From positions 469,312-533,311 of the forward strand of contig CAJVGD010000019.1 in assembly GCA_910890315.1 (NCBI GenBank): 64,000 nucleotides of DNA, given 5' to 3'. A program made the translations under genes and the position numbers. Every line of letters starts with the position of its first letter. Position 1 is the stretch's first letter. This stretch comes from Serendipita indica DSM 11827. Its lineage: Eukaryota; Basidiomycota; Agaricomycetes; Sebacinales; Serendipitaceae. Positions 46,766 to 59,005 of the stretch are shown here, piece after piece. The notes under the pieces were generated by a model. It was not told the origin of the DNA and ran no database searches. It saw only the letters and a list, made by a program, of their open reading frames with translations.

Positions 46766-47163
46766 ATGCACGCCCATCTTGTGGATCAAAAGGAGCTAGG
46801 TTAGCACATAATATGCTTCCAGGGCAATTCATCATGATCATTACAGCCTGCAAGGAATTTGTGGAGGCTTTGCGAGCATGCCATGCAGGTACAAATTGTT
46901 CAGCAGCTCTCAAATCGCATCCAGACTGAGACTCTGTATATTAGACTGGGCCAAAAAGTTTACTGGGGGATGTAATGACGCCAAGAACGAGCTCAACTCT
47001 TGCTTACGACGAGAGGTGAGCCCGGCCGCTCTTAACATTTGACTTAAAGTCTGATAATACCATTTTACAGCGTGTAGAACGGACGAATAAGCACCTTGAA
47101 GAGTCCAAAGCACGAAAGCAAGCGATAGACGAGAAGATGAGAAAGTGGAGAGAAGAAGAGTAG
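46766..47163 (+). CDS. CMC2: Twin CX9C mitochondrial protein Cmc2 (cytochrome c oxidase biogenesis)
   Basis: A small intermembrane-space protein imported by Mia40 and needed for assembly or copper handling of cytochrome oxidase. Four exons give MHAHLVDQKELACKEFVEALRAC, then WAKKFTGGCNDAKNELNSCLRRE, then RVERTNKHLEESKARKQAIDEK and end WREEE. The first pair is C-KEFVEALRA-C and the second C-NDAKNELNS-C: each is exactly CX9C. About 80 residues. The start MHxHL and the KFTGGCN block favour Cmc2 over Cmc1. Introns lie at about 46800-46847, 46885-46944 and 47014-47070. Confidence 0.82.
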
Positions 47164-47198
47164 TGAGGGTGGACCACACGACGAACTCTTGAGCACCA

Positions 47199-47425
47199 TT
47201 AATCGAAATAGGGCATTTCGGGACCAAGTTTGTCAACTTGTTGAAGCTTGAGCTCTTTGACGGCCTCACGGCGAGCTTTTCATAAATCTTATTTACTGTA
47301 GCACATTTCTGGCTTTTATCATCAATCATTCTAGTCCTAGACCCTGAACAGACCAACTTGACCTCTCCCGCTTCCAAGTCGAGACTCTCGACTCTTTCTT
47401 TCGACTGCCGTGCGAGGCCAGTCAT
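47199..47425 (-). CDS. Possible small coiled-coil protein, frame broken or spliced
   Basis: The minus strand from an ATG at 47425 reads MTGLARQSKERVESLDLEAGEVK and later NKIYEK. One base further on, the next frame reads ARREAVKELKLQQVDKLGPEMP and ends YFD at 47199. The join would be continuous if the T4 run at 47277-47280 had one more base. The second half, with its charged helix and a conserved-looking GPEMPYFD end, looks like real protein. I cannot name a family and found no convincing intron that would restore the frame. It lies between CMC2 (convergent) and the PheRS gene (divergent, 49 bp). Confidence 0.4.
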
Positions 47426-47474
47426 AGTGTTATAAAATTGAAATAGGCACAGAAGTGTCTAAGAATTTATAAGG

Positions 47475-48922
47475 ATGATTGTCACTCTTGGACGAGGCGT
47501 TCGTCCACGGGCTTTGCATATTTGGACGCGCCGGTACTCGAACGGAATAGAGGGAGTTACGTATAACAACGTATTTTATCCTCCAGACGAGTATACAAAT
47601 ATCCGGTCGTCCATTTTATCGCACCTTGGACGCAACATCTATCTTCAAAAGGACCACCCAATAGCCATAGTCCGGTCACTTATAGAAAAGCACTTTGGGT
47701 CCTCCTTTGTCCCTATAACTGCGCTACCCCCAATCGTTAGCCCACAGCAAAATTTTGATGAACTCGAGTTCCCTCTGGACCATCCTGGAAGGCGACCATC
47801 GGACTCGTACTATCTCAACAAGGACTGGATGCTGCGGACCCATACGAGTGCGCATGAAGTGCAAGTCTTTAGAAGCGGGATTCCGAAGTGGCTACTCTCT
47901 GCCGACGTATACCGTCGCGACGAGATTGATAGAAGCCATTATCCAGTATTCCATCAAATGGAGGGTGCCCGGGTGGTAGAGCCGTCAGAAATGGAGGACC
48001 TGCGCAAGGAAAATGACGAGCTAGCTCAATCGTTAGCCGCGGTCAATATCCAAGTCGAGGACGTTTCGACTATCGGTGAGAAGAACCCATATCAGCCATG
48101 GCATAATCCGGACCATGCCAAACTTGTCAACGACAACTTAAAGCATTCGCTCAACGGAATGATTTACGCCCTTTTTGGTGGATTGGCTACACACAAGGGC
48201 AAAGGCCCACTTCAAGTTCGTTGGATAGATGCTTACTTTCCGTGGACGTCTCCTTCGTACGAAGTCGAGGTTCTCTTTGATGGAAAGTGGCTGGAGATTC
48301 TTGGTTGCGGTGTCATGCAGCAAGCTGCTCTGACGAGATCAAGTGAGCCCACGTTGACTTGAATTTATGACTCTCGCTGATGAAGCAGGTGTTCCCAAGG
48401 ATAATGTTGGATGGGCCTTTGGACTTGGTCTCGAGCGAATAGCCATGGTCCTTTTCCAGGTCCCAGACATTCGGTTGTTCTGGTCTAAAGATGCTCGCTT
48501 CCTCGAACAGTTCAGTGATGGGACGGTCACACAATTCAAGCCGTTCTCCAAGTACCCGAGCTCAAGCAAAGACGTTAGCTTTTGGCTCGGTGAACGAGAG
48601 GTGCATGAAAACGATGTCTATGATATCGTTCGTGAGGTTGCTGGAGGTCTTGTCGAGGAGGTGAAAGAGGCAAGTGTAGCTCTTTGTCAAGTGGGCTGAT
48701 TCTTACCGCCTGCAGGTTGACAGGTTCACTCATCCCAAGACTGGAAAGTCGAGTAGAGCTTATAGAGTGACATATCGCTCGATGGAACGGTGCGTTTTTG
48801 GCGAGACAGTAGGAGCGACTGCTAACGTTGTGAGTAGCACATTGACGGGAGAGGAGGTCAACACGTTACACAACGATCTTGGATTGAAGTTGATAGAAGC
48901 ATTCAATGTACAGTTGCGATAA
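47475..48922 (+). CDS. MSF1: Mitochondrial phenylalanyl-tRNA synthetase
   Basis: Charges mitochondrial tRNA-Phe as a single-chain enzyme. The N-terminus [24 protein letters not shown] is basic and free of acidic residues, as expected for a matrix-targeting sequence. The class II catalytic core follows without introns: [50 protein letters not shown] (motif 2 region), [45 protein letters not shown] and [10 protein letters not shown]. Motif 3 is [25 protein letters not shown]. The anticodon-binding FDX domain reads [18 protein letters not shown] to the end AFNVQLR. Three introns of 40-55 bp in the last third. Length fits. Confidence 0.93.
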
Positions 48923-49129
48923 TTTTATTGACTGTCTTCGCCACTCGACATGTTTCAAGCTCCGCGTGAAGCGTGTTGTCCTCAACCTCAACAACGGTTG
49001 GCTCCGGCCACGACCAGATCACAGACTCTCCAACGAGGAGCATAGACAGAGCCAAAGCATCCTTCATCCAGAATTTCTACCAGGTTTCGCGCACTGTAAA
49101 CGCGCAGGCCCCATCGCAAAGGACGCAGA

Positions 49130-52100
49130 ATGAGCACCACGCCGCTAGCAACACTCGCAGCAAACCAGCAACCGCGTCCGAGACTCCCATTCTCAGACGC
49201 GCGGCAGGGTAACAACGTCCCATCTAAACCTCAACCGCCACCGAAACCACAGATGCCGCCGACGGCCGCACGAGCAGCAGAAGTTCAGCCACATGAGAAA
49301 CAGAAGCAGCTACCTGAGCCAAAGAAGGAAAAAGTCAGGCCGCCTACACCTCCTGCACTCATCTGCGACGCGGAGGAGACGCTCGTGTTCCACAAGGTTG
49401 GGTTTTTGGGCGAGGTGAGTGTCTCCACAATCCTGCAAGTCATGATAAGATTGCTTATTAAACCTGAAACTTACTCCTAGGGTGGATTTGCACGTGTATA
49501 CGAGGCGACAGACGAGAAGGGCGTCCGACACGCCATCAAGGTGATCAACAAGGCCGCTCTTAAGACTACGAAGAACAGGACAAAGGCATGCACTCTGAAT
49601 TAATAGCGAAGTCGACTGACGTACAGTAGCTCTTTGCCGAAATCAAAATTCACAAATCGCTTGACCACCCAAACATTGTCAAGTTTGAAGAATGCTTTGA
49701 GGATGAAGAGAACGTCTACATGGTCCTAGAGCTATGCGAGAGTGGCGTATGTGATTGTCCATCCAACGCTCTCTTGGCTAACGCAGAATAGTCGCTCGTT
49801 GACCTCATTCGCCGCAGGAAACGTCTTACGGAGCTAGAAGCGAAAGTACTCCTGGTTCAGCTTATTGGAGCGAGTGATTGGATGCACAATCATCAGGTTA
49901 TCCACCGGGATCTGAAGCTGGGTAATATTTTCCTCGACGCCGAGATGAACGTCAAAGTGGGAGACTTTGGGCTCGCAGCGCTGATAGAGAACCCTGGTGA
50001 CAGGAAAAAGTGAGCATTACGTCATTTATCTGGCTCTGTATCTCATCCTTGATTCAGGACCGTCTGCGGAACCCCGAATTATATCGCTCCAGAAGTGCTC
50101 TTTGATCCAGGCAATGGGCACTCCTTTGAAGTCGATATATGGTCTATTGGTGTCATTCTTTACACTCTTGTTGTCGGGAAGCCACCGTTCCAGAACAAAG
50201 AAATCAAGGCCATCTACAAACGGATCAGGGATAACATCTACGAGTTCCCTCCAGATATCATTCTTACTCAGGACTGCAAGTCACTTATTTCAGCAATGCT
50301 CACTAAGGACCCCTGTACGTTGCTTTGCCTTTTGTGTACAAACAATGCTGATAATCCTATAGCTCAGCGACCTGGACTGAGGGAGGTACTTGAGCATCCC
50401 TTCTTTACCTCGTCTCTCGTTCCCGCCTCGATACCTTCTACTGCTCATGAGACTGCACCTCTGTGGCGCGGCCTCACGCTTGCCGCGTCTAGAAAGAACC
50501 TCGGCCGCACTGCGAGAAGCAGCTCTTCTCGTCGATGAACCTGAAGAAGAGGAAGGACCAGACTCTGCTCAAGCTGTGGCCGGAAGCTCACCAGCCTTGA
50601 CGGCGACCTCTGTCGCTCAACAAGAACGCGATTTCCAAAAGGCTGTTCAACCCGGATCCCCTATATCTGTTCTGCTTCAATCGGCAAAGCAACCTCTGGT
50701 TGTAGCAGCCAGAGACAATGAAAACTTGATCAAACGCCTAACAGCGTCAAGAGAGCGTGACGCGAGCGCAATTTCCAGCTCGAGACGACCAGTTGCTGGC
50801 TTGAAAGGCATTACAGAGGAGAAGGAGCCAGAAAACGATCGTGTCACTGCTCTCAAGAGACAGCCTCGGGAGTTCAGCCGGAGCACAGTGGTGGAGAACC
50901 AAAAGGCTCGCATCGTCGCTCAAATGACAGCCACCCTACCAGCATCTTCTTCGTCAGGTGCTGAAGAGGATATGAAGGGGAAGAAGTCACTTGCCGCGTC
51001 AAGCAGTGGTGGCCGACCGGTCAACGGCGCTGGGAGTGGTGAGGTTATTTGATACTCGAAATGCCGTTCTTTCTGACCAAATCTCAGGGCTCAAGAACTC
51101 GGTAGCCACCCCTGACGTCTCCACTAAACTCAACACCTTCAATGCAGTTGAAATCACGCTGGCCACCGCTTTCACTTGCATGAGTCGAAATAAGCGGTTT
51201 GATCCACCTCGTATGTTTCCTATTAATACCCCATGAAATACTAATCTTGTGAATAGAATCCATGACAAAGATTCCGGAGATGCCAAACTTTTTGATCTGC
51301 TGGGTAGACTACTCTAGCAAATACGGCATGGGATATGCCATGAAGGACGGCACCGTTGCCTCTCACTTCAACGACAGCACCTCTTTGATCATGTCACCCG
51401 ATGAAAAGTGAGTTGTTTGTCCCTAAGTGAATTCTCCATTGACACAGATTAGGCATTTGGAGTACGTAGTACGCCGAGGCAAAGGGGGTTCGACCTATGT
51501 TCGCAAGCATTATGAAGTCGAGAAACGTCCAGACGACCTGGCCGATAAAACGCGGCTTCTCGGCCATTTTTCGACCTACTTAATGCAGAAACTTTATGGC
51601 GAACATTCGTACACCTCTATGGACCTCGAAAAGACGACTAGCATGGACTTTGTGCAAAAATACCTTCGTCTGAAGCACGCGATTCTCTTCAAGATCAGTA
51701 ACGAAGTTCTTCAGGTCTGTAGGATCCTATTTTTGGTCTCGACGCGGCGCTGACCCCTCCTAGTTCAACTTTTACGACCACACGAAACTGATATTATCTC
51801 ACGGCGGCCATGTCGTTGCTTATATCAACAAGAATGACGAGTTGACCCAGTACTTCCTGGCCGACCTCATCTTGGAAGGCACGACAGAAGAGGAAAAGCG
51901 ACTACACGAAAACTCGTCTTGAAGCTCAAGTATTGTCGACAAGTCCTTCGAGAAATCCGCAAGGGCGAGCTCGTGCAGGTCAAGGCTGGTGCCGATGGGT
52001 CAACACCTGTCTCCAATTTGGATGGCACGCCAGCTGAGGATGTTGGTACGGTGCCTTCGAACCTGAAGATTGAAGACATTGGCCGGAAAACTTTGCCCCC

Positions 52101-52140
52101 TTCGACCTCCGCGCGAATGATGAATGGCCAGATTCGATGA
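49130..52140 (+). CDS. CDC5: Polo-like kinase (Cdc5/Plk1) with two apparent one-base frame breaks
   Basis: Ser/Thr kinase of mitosis and cytokinesis. A Pro/Gln-rich lead is followed by the kinase domain: [15 protein letters not shown] (Gly loop), HAIKVINK (ATP Lys), [15 protein letters not shown] (catalytic loop), [20 protein letters not shown] and [17 protein letters not shown]. After a disordered spacer come the polo boxes: [29 protein letters not shown] and [21 protein letters not shown], then [12 protein letters not shown]. Two places shift by one base with no usable intron: a GG at 50503-50504 that appears to have one base too many, and an A4 run at 51909-51912 that appears to have one too few. 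As the protein is essential and otherwise intact, I suspect base errors. Upstream ATG at 48951 is not in frame. Confidence 0.88.
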
Positions 52141-52546
52141 ACTCGACGCCGATTGCATTCAAACGTGCTCCGAGTATGTACATGTTTATCTGGTTGTTTC
52201 GGCTCGATTTCGCAATTGTATTGCAGTATTATACAGGACTATGGTTCGCGCATGATCCAATGTAGGCTCTTCTTGGTATCCAAGCTTCGAATTTGATGTA
52301 GAGCATTGTGATATGTTACATGTTCTTGGTAGTTCATTGCATGATGCACTCCTTGGCGGTGTCAGTGTCGTCCTCTAAACGAGGCATGATGCCTGCAGCT
52401 GACCGGTAACCTGAAGTGAAACTCGGTGATCGACAGAATACCTTATTTCCTCGAGTAACTCTAATGATCCCCGTGTATATAGTGAAGTGTTCAATTAGGA
52501 AAGTATTACCGACAATGAAGGCCAGGTCTCGCCGACGACCGCAAGT

Positions 52547-55500
52547 TTACCCAATGGCTGCAATGACGAGCTGAGAAATCTCTGGTTTCTCTGCACGGAC
52601 ACTCAACCGCAGCGAGACACCAGTGCTCGCCGTATAGGCCATTTGACATCTGGCCAGTACTTTTCCGCCACCTCCCACTACGAGTCCAGAAAGAAGAAGA
52701 GTATGTACGGCTGTCGACGACGGATGATCCGAACCCGCGAGTGCCTCCATACCCAGTAAGTTGATTAGTGAATCGCAAGCCTCTGTAAGGTGGCATTAGA
52801 ATCAATAATCAAGAGCATTTATGTTACTTTCCTTTGATGCTCGACATTGAGTTGAGGGCAAATTCTTCTGCACCCGACTCCTCGCCCAGTTTCACCCACT
52901 CAGTTTCGAATGAGCAATAGTTGGGCACGATATAGTCTCCGCCAACACTTAGCTCAACTTCTTCGAGTTGATACTCGTCGTCGTATCCAGTCTCCTCTGG
53001 CAAACCACTGGATGGGTCCACTTCTTTTGAGACAAACTTGAGAGTGCACGCGAAGCTTCCAAGGGGATATTCCTCTGGATCTGTACGGGTGAACGAGACG
53101 TATACAGGTTGAGAGCCAGCCGCAACGTCAAGGCTGTCAACGGGAATGATAAAGTCCTCTTCCACACCTTCTGCCGAAGGTTGCATAACGACAGACACGT
53201 TCTCTAGGACTGTGTCCGGAATGGTATTGGCAACATTGAACTAATGGCGCATAAGTGACCATTGAATGGAGAGGCGTATGGTGCGTTACCTGGAAGACAA
53301 TGTGCTCCTTGAAGATGTGCTTTACGCAAGTAACCACGTATTCTGTCTCGGTCTCCGTCAATGGCGTGGGCTTCGGACTGCTCGTAAGCACCGAGCCGTA
53401 ACCCGAGAAGTTGGGGATAGCTGCAAGCTGAGATGCATAGGCAGATTGTGTCTCCTGGGCTGAGGGTGCGGCAGGAGCAGGGACGTTTGCTTTTGGCTGA
53501 GGAACGACCGAAGCCGTAAACGTCTCGAGTGTGGTTGGCCTTGCTGCCTCTTGTTGAGCTTGCGCACGGCTGATTTTCGGGATGGATGAGATATCAAATT
53601 CCTCATTCTGCGCATCTGGATTGCTGACATAGGCCGCCAGCTTTGACTCCAGGGTCGCCAGCGAGTAAACGGAGTCTAGGTGTTGATTTCAATGGAAATT
53701 ATTGAGTTAGAGGGGAATTTACGCACCTTCCTTTACTAGTGGCTCAGCGAGGGCATCTTCCTTCATAACTCGGAGATACATTGCTGCACGATCCCGAACT
53801 TCGTCGTCAATGTCGTCCAAGCACCTATACCGATGAGACCATGCAGTTATACGTTATTTACGCGTACCTGCTGAGCAGCACGCTGACGCTGCGCTTGATT
53901 GTTGGGTCCGAGCCACACACGCCAAATTTGGCCAGGCTGGTGACAGCAGCGGCACGGACGATTGCATTCTCCAAGACGACACGATTATAGATGTAGCGGA
54001 TATATTTTGTTGGATTTGGCGCCTTGGGACCTTCGATGCCGAGAAGATGCAAGACCCGAACGGATAATTTGGTGAACTCGCAATCTTCGATGAACTCGCA
54101 CAGGTGTGCCAAGGCAGCCTCTTTACTTTCCGAGATGAATTTGATCATGTCAAAGATGGCCTCTACCACTGCCCGCTTAAAGTCATATCCACCTTCGTCG
54201 CGTAGGATGGAGGACAAGAAGGTCAGCATTTGCGACTGCTTGTTCGGGAACTTGAGGCAAAGCGAGCGAATGGCGTCGACGACGATAACCTTGAACTCGT
54301 CGCTGATTTCCGACATAAAGCCTGTAATCGACTTCATCAGCCTGTCGACAGAGGCTTCGTTTCCAGTCTTGAGCAGAGTCGTGATCGCATACGTCGCGAT
54401 GCTCCTGTTACTATCGGAGATGAGATTTTCCATCTCGACGTTGCAGGTAGCCACGCTCGTGGGATGGGTGAGAGCGAGCGCACTGAGAGTTCGCATGGCA
54501 GCGAATCGGAGAGTGGGTTTGGTAGAGGACAAGAACAGCATCATTTGAGCCATTGGTTTGGTTAATTGTGCGGCTGTCACGTTTCGCATTTCGCAAAGAG
54601 CCCGTGAAGCTTCAAACGTGACCATGTCGCTTTTGTGTCGGATGAGACCTTCCAAAAGCTCCACCATTTGCTTCTGAAGGCTGATCAAATGTGAGGACTA
54701 TGCTTGAGTGAGTTTGGTCGGTACGTACTTGGGATCCTCGTCCATGACTTTGACTGCGAACCGTATAAGCATACAAATGGCCATCGGGTTCTTCAATAGA
54801 CCACCGGCACCAGATCTTCCGCCGCCAAATTGCTGGATCATTTTGGTGACAGCCATACGATCTTGTTGTCGGATTACGTAGAGAAGAGCAAGGGCATGGT
54901 ACTGGGTAATGTTACTTGTCGACGGTATGGTCGGTTGGACTGGGGTCGCAGGCGCAGATGACCCAAATCCAAGGTATCCACCAGCACTGGAGAGATTGAG
55001 ACCGCCTCCACCGCCGAGACCGCTAAACGGATTTGACGCCGGCTTTAGTTGTACTGCCTCTTGTACTTCGTTTACCCAGCGTTTGATGACCTCTTTGGAG
55101 ACTGGGAATAGCTGGTATGAGGAAACGAGTGCAGCCGATGAAATCGAGGTACTCTTCTCGACGATTGCTGCCTTGAAATAGCGTTCGAGATTGTGGACCA
55201 AAGAAGGCTGAGAGAAAAAGATTAGAAGGGCCATCGGAAGAAAACAAAGCGTACGCACGTCGATAATTCTGACGAGAGCTCGGATAGCATTAGGGCGATA
55301 GACTGCGTCTGTCTGGGTTTGCATATCCTTTGTGATGCTGCTCGTCACAATAATCACGTCTTCTGCTGTCAAAGCAAGCTCCTTGATGGCTACATAGACA
55401 CTTTGACGAAGGGCGGGCTGCCACGACAGCCGTTAGCACTCGCGGGTGGATTGGGGCGACAGATGAATCTCACATCCTTGTGCTGGAAGAGCTTTGTCGT

Positions 55501-55689
55501 CCCGAAGAAGAGCTCTGTGGCCTCGCGCGTTGAAAATGTTTCTCCCGTGTACAACAGATAGACGATTCTCGTGAGGAGCGAGCGGCATTTGCGTGGATTG
55601 ACTGGAGACTCGTTGAAGAGCCTGGCTTCCTGAATGATGGTTATTTTGTTGTTGTAGTAAGTCTCCTCATCGTCCTTCTTTGTCGCCAT
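52547..55689 (-). CDS. SEC21: Coatomer subunit gamma
   Basis: Large subunit of the COPI coat that drives retrograde Golgi-to-ER transport. Start MATKKDDEETYYNNKITIIQEARLFNESPVNPRKCRSLLTRIVYLLYTGE is the conserved N-terminus. The HEAT-repeat trunk follows (EATELFFGTTKLFQHKD, LVHNLERYFKAAIVEKS, VTFEASRALCEMRN, PTLRFAAMRTLSALA, DRLMKSITGFMSEISDEFKVIVVDAIRSL). A Ser/Pro/Ala-rich hinge (about 53450-53640) precedes the appendage: YVVTCVKHIFKEHIVFQFNVANTIP-like strands, SVVMQPSAEG and the last exon HTLLLSGLVVGGGGKVLARCQMAY to VIAAIG. Introns are few and short. It is divergent from CK2 beta with 62 bp between start codons. Confidence 0.93.
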
Positions 55690-55751
55690 CGTGGTAGTGG
55701 CTTAAGCTTTGACCTTGATCCTCGACCACGCCAACACGCCAGGCTGAAGAA

Positions 55752-57444
55752 ATGTCAAGAAATCCCCAAGCAGCCCGCAACACGGTCCAGCACGCTCCTC
55801 AGGCTCTCCAGCAACAGCCGGGTGCAGATGATCAGCCCATGGCAGAGGAACCGCAGGAAGGCTACGGTCGGTTGGCATACGAGACGGCTGGATCAGCGCT
55901 GATGTTGCATCTATAGCGTCTTCAACACCCACATCCTCGCTGACATGGATCGCTTGGTTCTGTTCACTCCCTGGCCACGAGTACTTTTGCGAGGTCACCG
56001 AGGACTTTATCGAAGACGATTTCAACTTGACTGGACTAAGCGCCATGGTTCCATTCTGGAAAGAGGCAATGGAAATGGTCCTCGATGTCGAACCGGGTGC
56101 GTAGCCTATGTTGGACCGTAGCGCCTCTACTGACTTTTCCATAGAGGATACCCACAGGATACCGGATGTTTCAATCGTAGAAGCATCTGCAGAACTCTTG
56201 TACGGTCTCGTCCACCAGCGATACATCCTCACACGGCCTGGTTTGCAAGCCATGGTACGCGGTCTGCTCTTGCATTCGACGAATCTCACATGCTTTCAAG
56301 GCAGAAAAGTATGAGAATGGGGTATTTGGAAGCTGCCTCCGAGTTTACTGCACTTCAACGCGCCTAATACCCTGTGGGCGCTCAGATATGCCTGGCGTCG
56401 ACACGGTGAAACTCTTTTGCCCAAACTGCAACGACATATATACACCCTCTTCCAGTCGATTTAGTGGAGTGGATGGTGCATTCTTCGGCACTACCTTCGC
56501 CCACCTCTTCTTCCATACATATCGAGAGTATTGGCCTGCCCCATTCATGCCAGGAAGACGAGTTGGTGCTTCGCCAACGAATCATGCCTCTCCTCAATCC
56601 CCCAGTAACATGGTCAACAATGCGCCGAATCCTACGCAAATCAATCCAAACCAATATGGAGGACAGAAACGACCTGAATGCCGTGTCTATGTACCAAAGA
56701 TCTACGGGTTCAAAGTTAGCGAACGATCAAAGAGTGGACCGAGAATGGCCTGGCTGCGTCAGCGACCAGCAACGTTTGAGGACCTTAATGCTGTGGATAG
56801 CCGAGGCCGATGGATCGCGGAACATAGCGATTCTGACAATGACAGAAACGGACCTCCTGGGCCTGGAAAGAGAGGAAGGTTTGACGATGTGAGACTATTT
56901 AAGTTGACGTGTTCATGGCCATGTACTCACTTTTGGCCCTTAGGACGATGATCCAGACGAACCAATCGAGGAGGATGAGGAAGAGGAAGACGATGCGCCG
57001 CCTCACGGCCCATGGTCAGGGCCTCCACCTCCATTACCTGGACAGGGCCGGCGACCAGCCGCAGGAGGGGTAGGAGGTCGAACGCGCGCTCTCGCGCTCC
57101 CACCAAAGGAACTACGCACGCGTAGACGAAAGCTACCTCCAATGACCAAATGTGACTCCTCTTCCACTTCGGAAGATGAAGATGAGGGTGGGCTAGAAAC
57201 GACAGAGGACTCCGCATTGGATACGCCGGCGGAGGACAGTGGTAATACCTCCTCATTTACTTCTGGAAATCGAGGGAGAGATGAATGGGGTCGCAAGAAG
57301 CGCGAGTTGGTGGCTGTCAAGCTCGCCAACTTTATGGGCAAGAATGTGCAAGACATGTTTTCTGGTCTACAGGCGAGGACATTGATACCCACCGACGAAT
57401 CACTCCCGAACAACGTAGCAATAAACCAGGGTCTAGTCATGTAG
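55752..57444 (+). CDS. CKB1: Casein kinase 2 regulatory subunit beta
   Basis: Dimeric regulatory subunit of protein kinase CK2. Start MSRNPQAARNTVQ, then after an intron SSTPTSSLTWIAWFCSLPGHEYFCEVTEDFIEDDFNLTGL, the conserved N-terminal block. EDTHRIPDVSIVEASAELLYGLVHQRYILTRPGLQAM follows. The zinc site is CLRVYC together with CPNC in GRSDMPGVDTVKLFCPNCNDIY, so all four cysteines are present (the usual CPRVYC is CLRVYC here). GVDGAFFGTTFAHLFF and PKIYGFKVSERS complete the core. The C-terminus is much longer than in animals: an acidic stretch (DEPIEEDEEEEEDD), a Pro/Gly-rich part and a basic end with RKKRELVAVKLANFMGKNVQ. Extended tails are known in fungal beta subunits. Confidence 0.92.
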
Positions 57445-57557
57445 CTTAAGCACTCTCAAATTCATCCTTGTAGAATCATTGGAGGCGATCACAAGTTGAT
57501 TAGCAAGGAACAATAGTATCATCCAAAATTTCGTAAGGTCATGATCCAAAATTCCAA

Positions 57558-57586
57558 ATCCCCTGACCGTAACGAAGTGGAGGGAA
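57558..57586 (+). repeat. Dispersed motif, copy 1
   Basis: ATCCCCTGACCGTAACGAAG followed by TGGAGGGAA. The first 20 bases are identical to those at 63585-63604, and weaker similarity continues downstream (CCAGG...). It lies 113 bp after the CK2 beta stop. Confidence 0.7.
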
Positions 57587-57750
57587 GGGTCATACAGGTC
57601 TTCACCAGGCACAGTAATTGAAATGTCTGCACGATTTTCAACTAATATTTGGCTCCTTGTCAAACTGCGGCGGCTACCTCAAAGCCCCGCCTAAAGTCTT
57701 TGTTCTCCTGGCTCGAGCTCACTGGCCTCCCCTCCGACCTTGCGCTCCCA

Positions 57751-58137
57751 ATGCATATCAGTGAACTTTGTCAGCTAATTTTACAGATTGACCGCAGCTT
57801 TTTGGCCTATCCTCCCCGGTTTCTTGACTTCAGCACCGATGCCGAAGTGCGAGTCAAGCTTGCCCACCCTTCGCTCAACAATTCGGGGTTCTATCAGTAT
57901 CGCTCAATGCTTCTGCATACTAAGGAAGCTGCAATGCTGCCATTAGCTTTCATGGCACCCGACACTCTGGCTCGCCACATTCATCTGATTGGAAACATTG
58001 ACGAACGTCTGGGCCACCTCACCCAATTCATTGAGTTTCGTTACGCAACAGACTCACCAGTACGTTCTCCCTATCACTATGGATTGTACTGGCCTCCCGA
58101 GACAACACCCTCCCGCTCGAACATTCAGTTTGGCTAG
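57751..58137 (+). CDS. Hypothetical small protein, weak candidate
   Basis: The first ATG in a longer open frame gives MHISELCQLILQIDRSFLAY, then LDFSTDAEVRVKLAHPSLNN and ERLGHLTQFIEFRYATDSP. A GTACGT donor at about 58060 may splice to an acceptor near 58127, giving a nearby stop. The frame is open upstream of the ATG to about 57646 but without a start. No family is recognised. It may be a gene fragment. Confidence 0.3.
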   Translation: MHISELCQLILQIDRSFLAYPPRFLDFSTDAEVRVKLAHPSLNNSGFYQYRSMLLHTKEAAMLPLAFMAPDTLARHIHLIGNIDERLGHLTQFIEFRYATDSPVRSPYHYGLYWPPETTPSRSNIQFG

Positions 58138-59005
58138 AAGTCTACTCACCATGACCTTTTTTTCCTGTAAAGCTATCTAATTTGCCACCTCAAGGTGCGT
58201 CAGGCCTCTTGATACCCTGGACTTACTCTGACTGCCTGTAGGTGTTGCCGGCGCTGCCTGTATACCACGCAGCATTCCAGTGTCGCTTCATGAGCCTCTG
58301 CGCTCCGTTTCACCGATCAGAGACGTTTATGTCACTCGTTATCCGTTGAATTTGCATGCATCTGTTGTTTCCAGGAGACGTTTCTCCCTTGAGTATTGTG
58401 AGTGGATCACCAGCTGAAACTACGTTCTTTTGTCAGAAGGCTTACTCCTATGCACCTGAGCACAGCTCCAGCAGATCAAAAAGGAAAGAGGACTGAAGGC
58501 TCGGCCCTAGTCTTAGTGCTCCTCACAATCTCCGCCCGCGTGCTCTGTCTCCTGGATCCAGATGGCGCGATTGCTTTTGTTTGTCATTTAGGTCTCTGAT
58601 GAAATCTCTATTTCGTTCACACCCCTCCTCCTTGTTCATTGCGAGCGTCAAGGTCCCGCGGAGTTATTGTATAACGTATATTCCGCGATAAATCGTCGAG
58701 CCCAAAAGGACATAAGGTCAGGTGTCCGCCGGAGGCCCTGCGAAGAGGTGGCTGGGACACGTAGATTTTCGCTTGTTGTCATGCGTGGGCTGGCCCAGTA
58801 CACTTGGCAGGCTTTCTCGACCAGGCGCAAGTCTAACATGCTCCCAACAGGTCGGTAGTGAGCGCCGTGCTTGGATTCGTCAAATCAAGTATCATATTGA
58901 CACATGTGTCTGGCACGGTTGGAAAGTGGCATCGACAGACGCTGTCCACATCTTGGAGCCATCCACCTTTACGATGTCGACCCAAAGTCAGCCAAGCGAC
59001 AAGAA

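Larger units (their letters stand above)
57445..59005. other. Gene-poor stretch between CK2 beta and the NACHT-WD40 locus
   Basis: About 1.56 kb with no clear gene other than the weak candidate at 57751-58137. It starts the change from dense housekeeping genes to the NLR region. It holds one copy of a motif (57558-57586) that recurs just after the NLR stop. Confidence 0.5.
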
